Shown piece by piece: positions 26,158-35,194 of a DNA stretch of 64,000 bases. The stretch is taken from contig NZ_NWVL01000005.1 of the NCBI RefSeq assembly GCF_002382885.1, positions 1 to 64,000 on the forward strand, given 5' to 3'. Within the stretch, counting starts at the first letter, position 1. The number at the start of each line of letters is the position of its first letter. This DNA is from Streptomyces sp. WZ.A104 (GTDB lineage Bacteria; Actinomycetota; Actinomycetes; Streptomycetales; Streptomycetaceae). The position numbers and the translations under genes are program-made. Under the pieces are notes generated by a model, which saw only the letters and a program-made list of their open reading frames with translations, was not told the origin of the DNA and did no database searches.

Positions 26158-26630
26158 CACCTGAAATTAATGTCGCCCGTGCATAGGGGGCGTCGTAAAC
26201 ACGCAGTGGATGAGACGGACTTCACGGCGAGCGGTCTTGAAGAGTGCCGAAGTGACTCGTGTACGTTGAAGTAATTGTCGGCGTGCTGCTTCCCGGCTTT
26301 GTGGTGGTAATGGAGCCCGGTGTGCGTCGTGGGATTGCTGAAGGGATGCTGGGATGCCTCATTGCATGGCGTGCACAGTTCCGGTAGTTCCTCGGGTCTG
26401 CGAGGCTGGGTACACGCGAGGCGGTCCGTCCTCGCGATGTTTGCCGGTTTTCGGCGGCCGGTGAGCCGCACACCAGAAGAAGGGTGCCGGCCAGGCCCGC
26501 TGTCGTGCCCGCCGGTCCTGTACTTTGCCCGAAGTGCTTCCCTTCCGCGGTGGGCATCGGGAATTCTCGATGCTGTTGCCCGCGCCCGTGTGCCGACACC
26601 TTGGTACGTATCGCCAGTTATGGGGGAAAG
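26158..26630. other. Gene-poor, AT-richer regulatory region before the LuxR-type gene
   Basis: 473 bp with visibly lower GC than the surroundings. Frames exist here but lack ribosome sites and biased codon use; one minus-strand frame reads HTGLHYHHKAGKQHADNYF and might be a relic, without a family I recognise. The region must hold the promoter of the LuxR-type regulator; a GGGGGAAAG ribosome site lies right before its ATG. Confidence 0.4.
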
Positions 26631-28034
26631 ATGAATGCGACGGAGTGCGAAAACAATCGGAAAGCGGATGTTTTCGCCGGGCGGCACGCGTGGCGCACAG
26701 ATCCGGTTGCGCCAGGGTGGCGCAACGCAGCCGTTCACACGGCATGGGAGGGAAGGGGACAGGAGAGCGCCCCTGCCTTAGCCAGGCCGTCGGCGCCGTC
26801 CCGGTCCGCGGTCACCTACACGCCGGGGATCGTGCTCCGTGGTGAGGTCGATGGTATGCGGCCCGAATTGCGCGCCGCCGTGCAGAGCATCGGACTGGCC
26901 AATCTCGGGGTGGGCCGTGCGGTGGTCACCGAACAGACCGAGTGGGTGCTGGAATCGGACGCGGCCAGGTCCGAGGCGCACTGCGCCTGGCTGGCGATCC
27001 TGGCGCTGCACTACACCGGTGACCTCGTCTCGGCGGACGCGCAGTGCGAGCGGCTCGCCCGTGATCCCGTGTGGGCCGGGTCGGACCGGCACCAGGAACT
27101 GCTGACGCTCCTGAGGGCCCGCAGCAGTCTGATGTCGGGCGATGTGGCGCGGGCCGCGGAGCTGCTGAAGGCGCTTCTCGCCCGCCGCGCGCCGACGTTG
27201 CCCATCTGCCTCACGGTCGCCTGGCTGATCGAGGCGCTGGTCCACCTGGGCGAGTTCGACCAGGCCCACCAAGTGCTCCTCGACCACGGGCTGGTCGGCC
27301 GGCTCGGCTCCCACCTGCCCGACCGGGTGCACGTGCTGGCGGCCAGGGGTGCCCTGCACATGGCCGCCGGTCAGTTCCGGCACGCCATCGATGACTACAC
27401 CGCCTGCGGCCGGATTCTGGCCACGCTCAACGTGGTCAACTCCGCTGTCGTTCCCTGGCGGTCCAGGGCGGCCCTCGGGGCGCTGGCCGTACAGCGGTAC
27501 GACCTGGCACTCGCGCTGGCCGAGGACGAACTGATCGCGGCCCGGAAGTGGGGATCGGCCAGGGGTGTGGGCACGGCGCTGCACGCGGTGGCCATGGCGC
27601 GCCGGGACGGGACGTCCCCGGCCCTGCTGGAGGAGGCCGTCCAGCTCCTCGAACTCGGGCACGCCAGGTCCGAGCTGATGCAGGCGCTCTACGACCTCGG
27701 GATGATGCAGGCCGAACGCAAGGACGTGGTGGGCGGGCGCAGCCGGCTGGAGGAGGTCGACGAGGTGGCCCACGCGTGCGGCAACGCCTTCTGGGCGCGG
27801 CGCGTGAAGCCGGCTCTGGCCCGCCTGAACGACCCCGACGGCAGTCGTGTGCTCACCCGGCAGGAGAACAAGATCGCCCAGCTGGCCCGGGCCGGATACA
27901 GCAACCGGAGGATAGCGGAGACGCTCTTCCTGGCGGTTCGGACGGTCGAATTCCACTTGTCCAGTGTGTACCGGAAGCTGGATATCTCGGGCCGGCAGGA
28001 GCTGGTCACCGCCCTGGGGGTCGTGGCCCCTTAG
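26631..28034 (+). CDS. LuxR-type (LAL-like C-terminus) regulator with a TTA codon
   Basis: Protein of 467 residues. A C-terminal LuxR HTH (about 405-460) reads LTRQENKIAQLARAGYSNRR and TVEFHLSSVYRKL. Residues about 75-390 are helical and TPR-like (repeated A/L-rich helices such as HYTGDLVSADAQCERLA), as in the C-terminal half of large LAL regulators, but the NTPase domain with Walker motifs is absent. Leucine 50 is coded by TTA (26778-26780), so translation should depend on the bldA tRNA. Position just before the angucycline genes suggests a pathway activator. A clear terminator follows (28053-28084). Confidence 0.88.
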   Translation: MNATECENNRKADVFAGRHAWRTDPVAPGWRNAAVHTAWEGRGQESAPALARPSAPSRSAVTYTPGIVLRGEVDGMRPELRAAVQSIGLANLGVGRAVVTEQTEWVLESDAARSEAHCAWLAILALHYTGDLVSADAQCERLARDPVWAGSDRHQELLTLLRARSSLMSGDVARAAELLKALLARRAPTLPICLTVAWLIEALVHLGEFDQAHQVLLDHGLVGRLGSHLPDRVHVLAARGALHMAAGQFRHAIDDYTACGRILATLNVVNSAVVPWRSRAALGALAVQRYDLALALAEDELIAARKWGSARGVGTALHAVAMARRDGTSPALLEEAVQLLELGHARSELMQALYDLGMMQAERKDVVGGRSRLEEVDEVAHACGNAFWARRVKPALARLNDPDGSRVLTRQENKIAQLARAGYSNRRIAETLFLAVRTVEFHLSSVYRKLDISGRQELVTALGVVAP

Positions 28035-28052
28035 AGAACACCGCGTCGCGGC

Positions 28053-28084
28053 GCCGCCCATCTCTCCGAGATGGGCGGCATTTT
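28053..28084 (+). terminator. Intrinsic terminator after the LuxR-type gene
   Basis: GCCGCCCATCTC (28053-28064) and GAGATGGGCGGC (28068-28079) form a perfect 12-bp stem with a 3-base loop, followed by ATTTTC. The T-tract makes this one of the clearest intrinsic terminators in the window, 19 bp after the stop codon. Confidence 0.9.
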
Positions 28085-28185
28085 CGTGTTCTGTTCGGCG
28101 GAGTTTCCCCGGTTGAAATAAAGGTGTGCTGCTGCGAGGGGGAATCTGCGGGTGGGCCGCAGCGACCCTGTGGGTGCCCCGTAAT

Positions 28186-28212
28186 GGAACCTGCGGGTGC
28201 CCCGCAGGTTCC
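28186..28212. promoter_or_regulatory. 12-bp hairpin in the region before the MarR gene
   Basis: GGAACCTGCGGG (28186-28197) and CCCGCAGGTTCC (28201-28212) pair perfectly over 12 bp around TGC, with no T-tract. Degenerate copies (GGAATCTGCGGGTGG at 28141 on) lie just before. It could be an operator, a second terminator or an RNA element ahead of the MarR-oxygenase-PKS transcript. Confidence 0.4.
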
Positions 28213-28324
28213 CCGCGGTTCCCTTGTGTGCCAGTCGGTGCGGATGACAGGCTCGAAATCAATTCAGCGGGATTCGCTCACCGGGCTGCGGCCGCAACCG
28301 ACGTACACCGAGGCAGGAATTCGC

Positions 28325-28750
28325 ATGCTTCAGCAGAACACGACCAAGCGCATCGGATATTGGCTGCTGCACCTGCATCAACTTTTCGACGAAGCCACTC
28401 GGCGGGCACTGTCGGAACAGAACCTGAATCGGCGTCAGTGGCAGGTGCTGCACGCGATCAGTATCCAGGTGAATACCGTCGCCGGAATCGATGAGGCGTT
28501 CTCCCCCTTCCTGGCGGTGGACCGGGCGGGGACGTACGGCCCCATCGTGAAGGAGTTCGAGGCCCGTGGCTGGGTGACAACGGACGGCACGGCCATTTCC
28601 CTCACCGAGGACGGGGAGGCGGCGCATGCACGGGCCGAGGCCGCGGTGAACGCGCATGCGGACCAGTCGCTCGCGGGGATATCCGAGGCCGAGTTCCTCG
28701 CCGCCAACGACGTACTGGCGCGCATCGCCCACAACCTTGAGACCAAATAG
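28325..28750 (+). CDS. MarR-family regulator
   Basis: Protein of 141 residues. The winged helix is at about 40-100: NRRQWQVLHAISI, then AGTYGPIVKEFEARGWVTTD and SLTEDGEAAHARAEA, the usual recognition helix and wing. ATG at 28325 follows AGGCAGGA. It lies 25 bp before the first angucycline gene in the same direction, so it is likely co-transcribed with the pathway and may sense a pathway intermediate or product. Whether it represses or activates is not visible. Confidence 0.85.
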   Translation: MLQQNTTKRIGYWLLHLHQLFDEATRRALSEQNLNRRQWQVLHAISIQVNTVAGIDEAFSPFLAVDRAGTYGPIVKEFEARGWVTTDGTAISLTEDGEAAHARAEAAVNAHADQSLAGISEAEFLAANDVLARIAHNLETK

Positions 28751-28775
28751 CGCCGGTTCTCCTCGGGAGGTACGT

Positions 28776-30260
28776 ATGGATGCTTCAGTCATTGTCGTGG
28801 GAGCCGGGCCCGCAGGGCTCGCGCTGGCCGGGGAACTGCGTCTCGCCGGTGTCGACGTCATCGTGCTGGACCGGCTGGCCGCACCGTCCGGAGAATCGCG
28901 CGGCATCGGGTTCACGATCCGGACCATGGAAGTCTTCGACCAGCGGGGACTTCTCTCCCGCTTCGGCGAGATCGAGACCAGCGAGGCCGGGCACTTCGGC
29001 GGCCTGCCCCTCGACCTGGGGGCGCTGGGCGCCGCCCACGCATCCGCGAGGACCGTTCCCCAGTCCGTGACCGAGGGAGTCCTGGAGCGCTGGGCCCGCG
29101 ACCTGGGCGCCGACATCAGGCGCGGACACGAGGTCACAGGCCATGTCGAGGACGGCGACGGGGTGACCGTCACCGTCTCGGGCGACGGGGCCAATCTGCG
29201 CGCCCGCTACCTGGTGGGCTGTGACGGAGGGCGCAGCGGCGTTCGCCGGGCCGCCGGCTTCGACTTCCCCGGAACTCCCGCCACCACCGAACTCTTCCTC
29301 GCCGACATCAAAGGCGCGGATCTGTCGCCCCGCATGGTGATCGACCGGACCGACGACGGCCTGGTGATGGTCGCGCAACTGCCGGGCGGCATCCACCGCG
29401 TCATCGTGGGCGAGCGAGGCACGACGCCCCCCGAGCGGCGCACCGCACCGCCCGCCTTCAGCGAGGTCGCCGATGTCTGGAAGCGCCTGACGGGCGGTGA
29501 CATCTCCGGGGCGGAGCCAGTCTGGGTCAGCGCGTTCACCGACGCCGCCCGGCAGGTCACCGCGTACCGGCGCGGCCGGGTGCTGCTGGCCGGGGACGCC
29601 GCGCACGTCCATCTGCCCGCCGGTGGGCAGGGGATGAACACCAGCATCCAGGACTCGGTGAACCTCGGCTGGAAGCTCGCGGCGGTGGTGCGCGGCACCG
29701 CCCCCGACACGCTTCTCGACTCCTACCACGACGAACGCCACGAGGTCGGCCGCAGGCTCCTCACGAACACCCGGGCACAGAGCTCCCTCATCCTCGGCGG
29801 CGCCGATGCCGGGCCGGTTCGCGAGATCCTGGGCGAACTCCTCACCCTGCCCGAGGTGGAACGCCATCTGGCGGCCCGGGTCAGCGGCCTGGACATCCGC
29901 TACGACGTGGGCGGCGGCGCGCATCCCCTGCTCGGGGCCCGCATGCCGCGGCTCCGGCTCACTCACGAGGGCAAGGAGACCAGCAGCGGCGAACTCCTGC
30001 GGACGGGGCGCGGGGTACTGCTGGACCTGGCGGACAACGCCACGCTGCGCGGCCGTGCCCGGGAATGGACCGACCGGATCGACGTGGTGACAGCCGTCCC
30101 GCACGACCCCACGGCCGACCACCTGCCGGCCGGCACCACCGCACTCCTGCTGCGTCCCGACGGCCATGTGGCCTGGGCCGCTCCGGGCTCCCACTCCGAC
30201 CTGCCGATGGCGCTGGCCCGCTGGTTCGGGCCGGCCCGACGAACACGAGAAGGGGAATGA
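28776..30260 (+). CDS. Angucycline FAD monooxygenase (PgaE/UrdE-type)
   Basis: Aromatic polyketide hydroxylase of 494 residues. FAD motifs: [13 protein letters not shown] near residue 9, the middle DG motif [20 protein letters not shown] near residue 148, and [23 protein letters not shown] near residue 265. In gaudimycin and urdamycin biosynthesis this enzyme hydroxylates the prejadomycin/UWM6 core, usually at C-12 and C-12b. GGGAGG precedes the ATG. The stop overlaps the cyclase start. It heads the conserved E-F-A-B-C-D-L-M gene order of angucycline clusters, which is the main ground for the specific name. Confidence 0.92.
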   Translation: MDASVIVVGAGPAGLALAGELRLAGVDVIVLDRLAAPSGESRGIGFTIRTMEVFDQRGLLSRFGEIETSEAGHFGGLPLDLGALGAAHASARTVPQSVTEGVLERWARDLGADIRRGHEVTGHVEDGDGVTVTVSGDGANLRARYLVGCDGGRSGVRRAAGFDFPGTPATTELFLADIKGADLSPRMVIDRTDDGLVMVAQLPGGIHRVIVGERGTTPPERRTAPPAFSEVADVWKRLTGGDISGAEPVWVSAFTDAARQVTAYRRGRVLLAGDAAHVHLPAGGQGMNTSIQDSVNLGWKLAAVVRGTAPDTLLDSYHDERHEVGRRLLTNTRAQSSLILGGADAGPVREILGELLTLPEVERHLAARVSGLDIRYDVGGGAHPLLGARMPRLRLTHEGKETSSGELLRTGRGVLLDLADNATLRGRAREWTDRIDVVTAVPHDPTADHLPAGTTALLLRPDGHVAWAAPGSHSDLPMALARWFGPARRTREGE

Positions 30261-30583
30261 TGCACAGCACGCTGATCGTGGCCAGGATGGCATCCGGCTC
30301 GGCCGAGGAAGTCGCCGAACTCTTCGGAGCCTTCGACCGTACGGATGTTCCCGGCCGCATGGGCACCCGCCGCCGCCGGCTCTTCGAGTTCCGCGGCCTC
30401 TACTTCCACCTCCAGGACTTCGACGAGGACAACGGCGAGGACCTGATCGAGGAGGCCAAGACCGACCCCCGCTTCGTCCGCATCAGCCAGGACCTGAAGC
30501 CGCACATCCAGGCATACGACCCCGCCACCTGGCGGTCGCCCAAGGACGCCATGGCCCGACGCTTCTACGACTGGAGGGCCTGA
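30257..30583 (+). CDS. TcmI-family polyketide cyclase (UrdF/PgaF-type)
   Basis: Small cyclase of 108 residues with the ferredoxin-like fold of TcmI. The family pattern is seen in [19 protein letters not shown] at the N-terminus, [17 protein letters not shown] in the middle and [12 protein letters not shown] at the end. In angucycline pathways it closes the later rings of the decaketide. It is enclosed by overlaps: ATG within the oxygenase stop and a TGATG overlap with KS-alpha, so all three are translated together. Confidence 0.92.
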   Translation: MMHSTLIVARMASGSAEEVAELFGAFDRTDVPGRMGTRRRRLFEFRGLYFHLQDFDEDNGEDLIEEAKTDPRFVRISQDLKPHIQAYDPATWRSPKDAMARRFYDWRA

Positions 30584-31863
30584 TGAGCGGGGTGTACGGA
30601 CGCCGGGTCGTGATCACCGGGGTCGGAGTCACCGCCCCCGGCGGAAAGGGCCCCAAGGAGTTCTGGAAGCTTCTCACCGACGGACGTACGGCCACCCGCC
30701 GTATCTCCTTCTTCGACCCCTCGCCGTTCCGCTCGCAGATCGCCGCCGAGGTCGACTTCGACGCCGAACTCTCCGGACTCGGCCCGCAGGAGATCCGCAG
30801 GATGGACCGGGCCGCCCAGTTCGCGGTGGTCACCGCCCGCGACGCGGTCGCCGACAGCGGACTGGAGTTCGCCGCCCTCGTCCCGCAGCGGACCGGGGTG
30901 ACGATCGGCAGCGCGGTCGGCGCGACCACCGGCCTGGACCAGGAGTACCGCACGGTCAGCGACGGCGGCCGACTGGAACTGGTGGACCACGCCTACGCGG
31001 TCCCGCATCTGTACAACCACATGGTCCCCAGCTCCTTCGCGACCGAGGTCGCGTGGGCGGTGGGCGCGGAGGGGCCGAGCACGGTGGTGTCCACCGGCTG
31101 CACCTCCGGTCTGGACGCGGTGGGGTACGCCGCGGACGTCATCAGGGAAGGCTCGGCCGATGTGATGATCGCGGGCGCGACCGACGCGCCCATCTCGCCG
31201 ATCACCGTGGCCTGCTTCGACGCGATCAAGGCCACCACGCCCCGCAACGACGACCCCGAGCACGCCTCGCGGCCCTTCGACGCCAGCCGCAACGGCTTCG
31301 TCATGGGTGAGGGATCGGCCGTGTTCGTCCTGGAGGAACTGGACAGCGCCCGTGCCCGCGGGGCGCGGATCTACGCCGAGGTCGCCGGATTCGCGACACG
31401 CTCGAACGCGTTCCACATGACCGGACTCCGCCCCGACGGCGCCGAGATGGCCGAGGCCATCAGGGTCGCCCTGGACGAGGCCCGGCTCAACCCCGAGGAC
31501 ATCGACTACATCAACGCCCACGGTTCCGGGACCAAGCAGAACGACCGGCACGAGACGGCGGCGTTCAAGCGCAGCCTGGGGGAGCACGCTCACCGGACCC
31601 CGGTCAGCTCCATCAAGTCGATGGTCGGCCACTCGCTCGGCGCCATCGGCTCGATCGAGATCGCAGCGTCCGTCCTCGCCATGACCCACGACGTGGTGCC
31701 GCCGACGGCGAATCTCCACAACCCCGACCCGGAGTGCGACCTGGACTACGTGCCGCTGACCGCACGCGACTGGAAGACCGACAGCGTGCTCTCCGTGGGC
31801 AGCGGCTTCGGCGGATTCCAGAGCGCGATGGTGCTGGCCAAGCCCGAGCGGGGCGCCCGATGA
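30583..31863 (+). CDS. Type II PKS ketosynthase alpha (KS-alpha)
   Basis: Condensing subunit of 426 residues of the minimal PKS. Active site: Cys about 173 in [13 protein letters not shown], His in [12 protein letters not shown] (about 305) and His in [10 protein letters not shown] (about 345). It forms the heterodimer with KS-beta and builds the poly-beta-ketone chain from malonyl-ACP. Overlaps the cyclase stop (TGATG) and the KS-beta start (ATGA). By neighbours the product is the C20 decaketide of angucyclines. Confidence 0.97.
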   Translation: MSGVYGRRVVITGVGVTAPGGKGPKEFWKLLTDGRTATRRISFFDPSPFRSQIAAEVDFDAELSGLGPQEIRRMDRAAQFAVVTARDAVADSGLEFAALVPQRTGVTIGSAVGATTGLDQEYRTVSDGGRLELVDHAYAVPHLYNHMVPSSFATEVAWAVGAEGPSTVVSTGCTSGLDAVGYAADVIREGSADVMIAGATDAPISPITVACFDAIKATTPRNDDPEHASRPFDASRNGFVMGEGSAVFVLEELDSARARGARIYAEVAGFATRSNAFHMTGLRPDGAEMAEAIRVALDEARLNPEDIDYINAHGSGTKQNDRHETAAFKRSLGEHAHRTPVSSIKSMVGHSLGAIGSIEIAASVLAMTHDVVPPTANLHNPDPECDLDYVPLTARDWKTDSVLSVGSGFGGFQSAMVLAKPERGAR

Positions 31864-33122
31864 GCGCGCGTGCACTGGTCACCGGGCTCGGGATCGTCGC
31901 GCCGACCGGACTCGGCATCGAGGACTACTGGTCGGCCACCCTCGCGGGCCGCAGCGCGATCGGACGGGTGACGCACTTCGACCCCACGCCCTACCCGTCC
32001 CGGCTGGCGGGCCAGGTCAGCGGGTTCGACGCCGCGGAGCACCTGCCCAGCCGGCTCCTGCCGCAGACCGACCGGATGACCCGGCTCGCCCTGGTCGGCG
32101 CCGACTGGGCGTTCGAGGACGCCGGTGTGGTCCCCGCCGACCTGCCCACGTACGACATCGGAGTGATCACCGCGAGCCACTCCGGCGGCTTCGAGTTCGG
32201 CCAGAACGAGCTGCGGGCGCTGTGGAGCAAGGGCGGCCAGTACGTCAGCGCGTACCAGTCCTTCGCCTGGTTCTACGCGGTCAACAGCGGGCAGATCTCC
32301 ATCCGCAGCGGCCTCCGCGGCCCCAGCAGCGTCGTGGTCAGTGACCAGGCGGGAGGGCTCGACGCGGTCGCCCAGGCCCGCCGGCAGATCCGCAAGGGGA
32401 CCAGCATGGTCATCTCGGGCGCGGTCGACGCGTCGATCTGCCCCTGGGGGTGGGTCGCCCAGATGGCCGGAGGCCGCCTCAGCACCTCCGACGACCCGGA
32501 GCGGGCCTACCTCCCCTTCGACGACCGGGCCGCCGGGCACGTACCGGGTGAGGGCGGCGCGCTGCTGGTCGTCGAGGACGCCGGACACGCGAAGCGGCGT
32601 GCGGCGCCCCGGGTGTACGGCGAGATCGCCGGGCACGCGTCGACGGTGGACCCCAGGCCAGGCAGCGACCGTGCGCCCACCCTGCAGAACGCCATCCAAC
32701 TCGCCCTGGCAGACGCGGACATGGTCGCCGACGACATCGGCGTCGTGTTCGCCGACGCCGCGGGCCTGCCGGACCTGGACCGGGCCGAGGCCGAGGCGAT
32801 CACCAAGGTCTTCGGGCCCCGCGGGGTGCCGGTGACCGCGCCCAAGACCACGACAGGACGGCTGTACTCCGGTGCCGCTCCTCTGGACCTCGCCGCCGCG
32901 TTCCTCTCGATGCGCGACCAGGTCGTGCCGCCGACGGCCGCCTCCACCCCGGCCAGGTCCTACGAGATCGACCTCGTGACCGGCGCCCCCCGTCCCGCCG
33001 AACTGCGCAGCGCGCTCGTGCTCGCCCGCGGTCACGGCGGCTTCAACTCGGCGATGGTCGTGCGCGGAGCCGACCACGCCGCTCTGCGACCCGTAGGGAA
33101 GGACACCCATGACCACCAGTGA
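31860..33122 (+). CDS. Type II PKS ketosynthase beta / chain length factor
   Basis: KS-like subunit of 420 residues in which the active-site cysteine is replaced by glutamine (Gln about 163 in [13 protein letters not shown]), the hallmark of chain length factors; this residue decarboxylates malonyl-ACP for priming. The N-terminus [17 protein letters not shown] and [15 protein letters not shown] are standard. It sets the chain length together with KS-alpha. Overlaps KS-alpha by 4 bp; its 3' end overlaps the ACP start by 14 bp. Confidence 0.97.
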   Translation: MSARALVTGLGIVAPTGLGIEDYWSATLAGRSAIGRVTHFDPTPYPSRLAGQVSGFDAAEHLPSRLLPQTDRMTRLALVGADWAFEDAGVVPADLPTYDIGVITASHSGGFEFGQNELRALWSKGGQYVSAYQSFAWFYAVNSGQISIRSGLRGPSSVVVSDQAGGLDAVAQARRQIRKGTSMVISGAVDASICPWGWVAQMAGGRLSTSDDPERAYLPFDDRAAGHVPGEGGALLVVEDAGHAKRRAAPRVYGEIAGHASTVDPRPGSDRAPTLQNAIQLALADADMVADDIGVVFADAAGLPDLDRAEAEAITKVFGPRGVPVTAPKTTTGRLYSGAAPLDLAAAFLSMRDQVVPPTAASTPARSYEIDLVTGAPRPAELRSALVLARGHGGFNSAMVVRGADHAALRPVGKDTHDHQ

Positions 33123-33378
33123 ATTCACCCTCCAGGCCCTCAGGACCACGCTCCTGGAAGGCGCCGGAACCGACGAGAACGTGGATCTGAACGGCGACAT
33201 CGCCGACACCACCTTCGAGGACCTCGGCTACGAGTCGCTGGCGATGCTGGAGACCGTCGGCCGCATCGAGCGCGAGTACGGCATCGACCTGGACGAGGAG
33301 GAGGTCGCCCTGGCGAACACCCCCCGCGCACTCATCCGCCTCGTCAACGACCGGCTGTCCGCCGCCCAGTCCGCCTGA
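33109..33378 (+). CDS. Type II PKS acyl carrier protein
   Basis: Carrier protein of 89 residues. The phosphopantetheine attachment serine is Ser about 43 in DLGYESLAMLE, the consensus of aromatic PKS carrier proteins. It starts 14 bp inside the KS-beta gene and ends 12 bp before the ketoreductase gene. It carries malonyl units and the growing chain. No phosphopantetheinyl transferase is in the window. Confidence 0.96.
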   Translation: MTTSEFTLQALRTTLLEGAGTDENVDLNGDIADTTFEDLGYESLAMLETVGRIEREYGIDLDEEEVALANTPRALIRLVNDRLSAAQSA

Positions 33379-33390
33379 TCGGAGACCCTG

Positions 33391-34176
33391 ATGACCGACA
33401 ACACGGCCAAAGTCGCGCTGGTCACCGGCGCCACCAGCGGAATCGGCCTGGCTTCCGCCCGGCTCCTCGCCGAGCAGGGACACCGGGTGTTCCTCTGCGC
33501 CCGGGACGCGAGCGCGGTCGCCGAGACCGTCAAAGCCCTGCGGAACGAGAACCTCGACGTGGACGGCGAGGCCGCCGACGTCCGCTCCAAGGACGACATC
33601 GAGGCCGTCGTGCGAGCGGCGGTGGCCCGGTTCGGGCCGATCGACGTCCTGGTCAACAACGCGGGCCGCAGCGGGGGAGGGGTCACCGCGGACATCGCCG
33701 ACGACCTGTGGGACGACGTCATCGCCACCAACCTCACCAGTGTGTTCCAGGTGACCCGGGAAGTCCTCAACACCGGTGGCATGCGCGAGAAGAAGCGCGG
33801 CCGCATCATCAGCATCGCCTCCACGGCGGGCAAGCAGGGCGTGGTGCTCGGCGCCCCGTACTCCGCCTCGAAGCACGGTGTGGTCGGATTCACCAAGGCG
33901 CTGGGCAACGAGCTGGCGCCGACCGGGATCACCGTCAACGCGGTGTGCCCCGGCTACGTCGAGACGCCGATGGCGCAGCGTGTGCGGCAGGGGTACGCGG
34001 CCGCCTACGAGACGTCCGAGGACGCGATCCTGGAGAAGTTCCGCGCGAAGATCCCCCTGGGCCGGTACTCCACCCCGCAGGAGGTCGCCGGACTCGTCGG
34101 CTACCTCGCCTCCGACCCGGCGGCCTCCATCACCGCGCAGGCGCTGAACGTCTGCGGAGGTCTGGGCAACTTCTGA
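33391..34176 (+). CDS. Polyketide C-9 ketoreductase (SDR)
   Basis: NADPH-dependent reductase of 261 residues. Cofactor loop TGATSGIG at about 12-19; catalytic Ser about 144 (SIASTAGKQG), Tyr about 157 and Lys about 161 (YSASK); NNAG at about 89-92. It reduces the first ketone of the nascent chain, normally C-9, and so guides the first ring closure. GGAG lies before the ATG. The position between ACP and aromatase is standard for angucycline clusters. Confidence 0.95.
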   Translation: MTDNTAKVALVTGATSGIGLASARLLAEQGHRVFLCARDASAVAETVKALRNENLDVDGEAADVRSKDDIEAVVRAAVARFGPIDVLVNNAGRSGGGVTADIADDLWDDVIATNLTSVFQVTREVLNTGGMREKKRGRIISIASTAGKQGVVLGAPYSASKHGVVGFTKALGNELAPTGITVNAVCPGYVETPMAQRVRQGYAAAYETSEDAILEKFRAKIPLGRYSTPQEVAGLVGYLASDPAASITAQALNVCGGLGNF

Positions 34177-34243
34177 CGGCGCCATCCCCCATACCCCGTA
34201 GCGACTTCCCTGCCCATTGAGCACGTTGAGTGAGGAGACAGCT

Positions 34244-35191
34244 GTGTCCGTACAAGCCGGCCGCGAGGTCGAGCACGAGATTACCGTCCTGGCCGCCGCC
34301 GAGGACGTCTACCGACTGCTTGCCGAGGTGGAGAACTGGCCGAGGCTCTTCCCGCCGTCGGTGTACGTCGACGTCCTGGAGCGTGAGGGAAGCCTGGAGC
34401 GGATACGTATCTGGGCCACCGCGAACGGCGAGGCCAAGAACTGGACCTCGATCCGGGACCTCGATCCGGACGGGCTGCGCATCACGTTCCGGCAGGAGAT
34501 CTCCGCCCCACCCGTGGCGTCGATGAGCGGCACCTGGATCGTGGAGCCGCTGGGGGAGGAGGAATCCCGGCTCTGGCTGCTCCACGAGTACCGCGCGATC
34601 GACGACGACCCCGAAGGCCTCGCCTGGATCGACGAGGCCGTCGACCGCAACAGCCGCGCCGAACTCCCCTCGGTCAAGGCCGGACTCGAAGAAGCCACCC
34701 GGACCGACGAGCTGACGCTGTCCTTCGTGGACAGCGTCACGGTCGAAGGCTCCGCGAAGGACCTCTTCGACTTCGTCAACGAGGCCGACCGCTGGACCGA
34801 GCGGCTGCCGCACGTCAATGACGTCAAACTCACCGAGGAGACCCCCGGCCTCCAGGTCCTGCGGATGGAGACCCTCACCAAGGACGGCTCGGCACACACG
34901 ACCGAGTCGGTACGGGTCTGCTTCCCGCACCACCGCATCGCCTACAAGCAGACCACGCTGCCCGCCCTGATGAACCTCCACACCGGGTACTGGCTCTTCG
35001 AGGAGGCCCCCGACGGCACCACCACCGCGAGCTCGCAGCACACGGTGGTCCTCAACGCCGCGAACATCACCAAGATCCTCGGAGCGGACGCGGGCGTCCC
35101 CGAAGCCAGGGAGTTCCTTCGCAACGCCCTCGGCAACAACAGCCGCGCCACGCTGGAGCACGCCAGGAAGTACGCGGAAGCGCGGCGCTGA
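34244..35191 (+). CDS. Didomain aromatase/cyclase (UrdL/PgaL-type, SRPBCC fold)
   Basis: Protein of 315 residues made of two START/Bet v1-like domains (about 1-155 and 160-310). Domain 1 begins EVEHEITVLAAAEDVYRLLA with WPRLFPPSV; domain 2 begins LTLSFVDSVTVEGSAKDLF with WTERLPHVNDV. Didomain enzymes aromatise the first ring of C-9-reduced polyketides. GTG at 34244 is preferred since GAGGAG lies about 6 bp before; a TTG at 34217 would add nine residues. The fused oxygenase-reductase gene follows 3 bp after the stop. Confidence 0.93.
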   Translation: MSVQAGREVEHEITVLAAAEDVYRLLAEVENWPRLFPPSVYVDVLEREGSLERIRIWATANGEAKNWTSIRDLDPDGLRITFRQEISAPPVASMSGTWIVEPLGEEESRLWLLHEYRAIDDDPEGLAWIDEAVDRNSRAELPSVKAGLEEATRTDELTLSFVDSVTVEGSAKDLFDFVNEADRWTERLPHVNDVKLTEETPGLQVLRMETLTKDGSAHTTESVRVCFPHHRIAYKQTTLPALMNLHTGYWLFEEAPDGTTTASSQHTVVLNAANITKILGADAGVPEAREFLRNALGNNSRATLEHARKYAEARR

Positions 35192-35194
35192 CCG

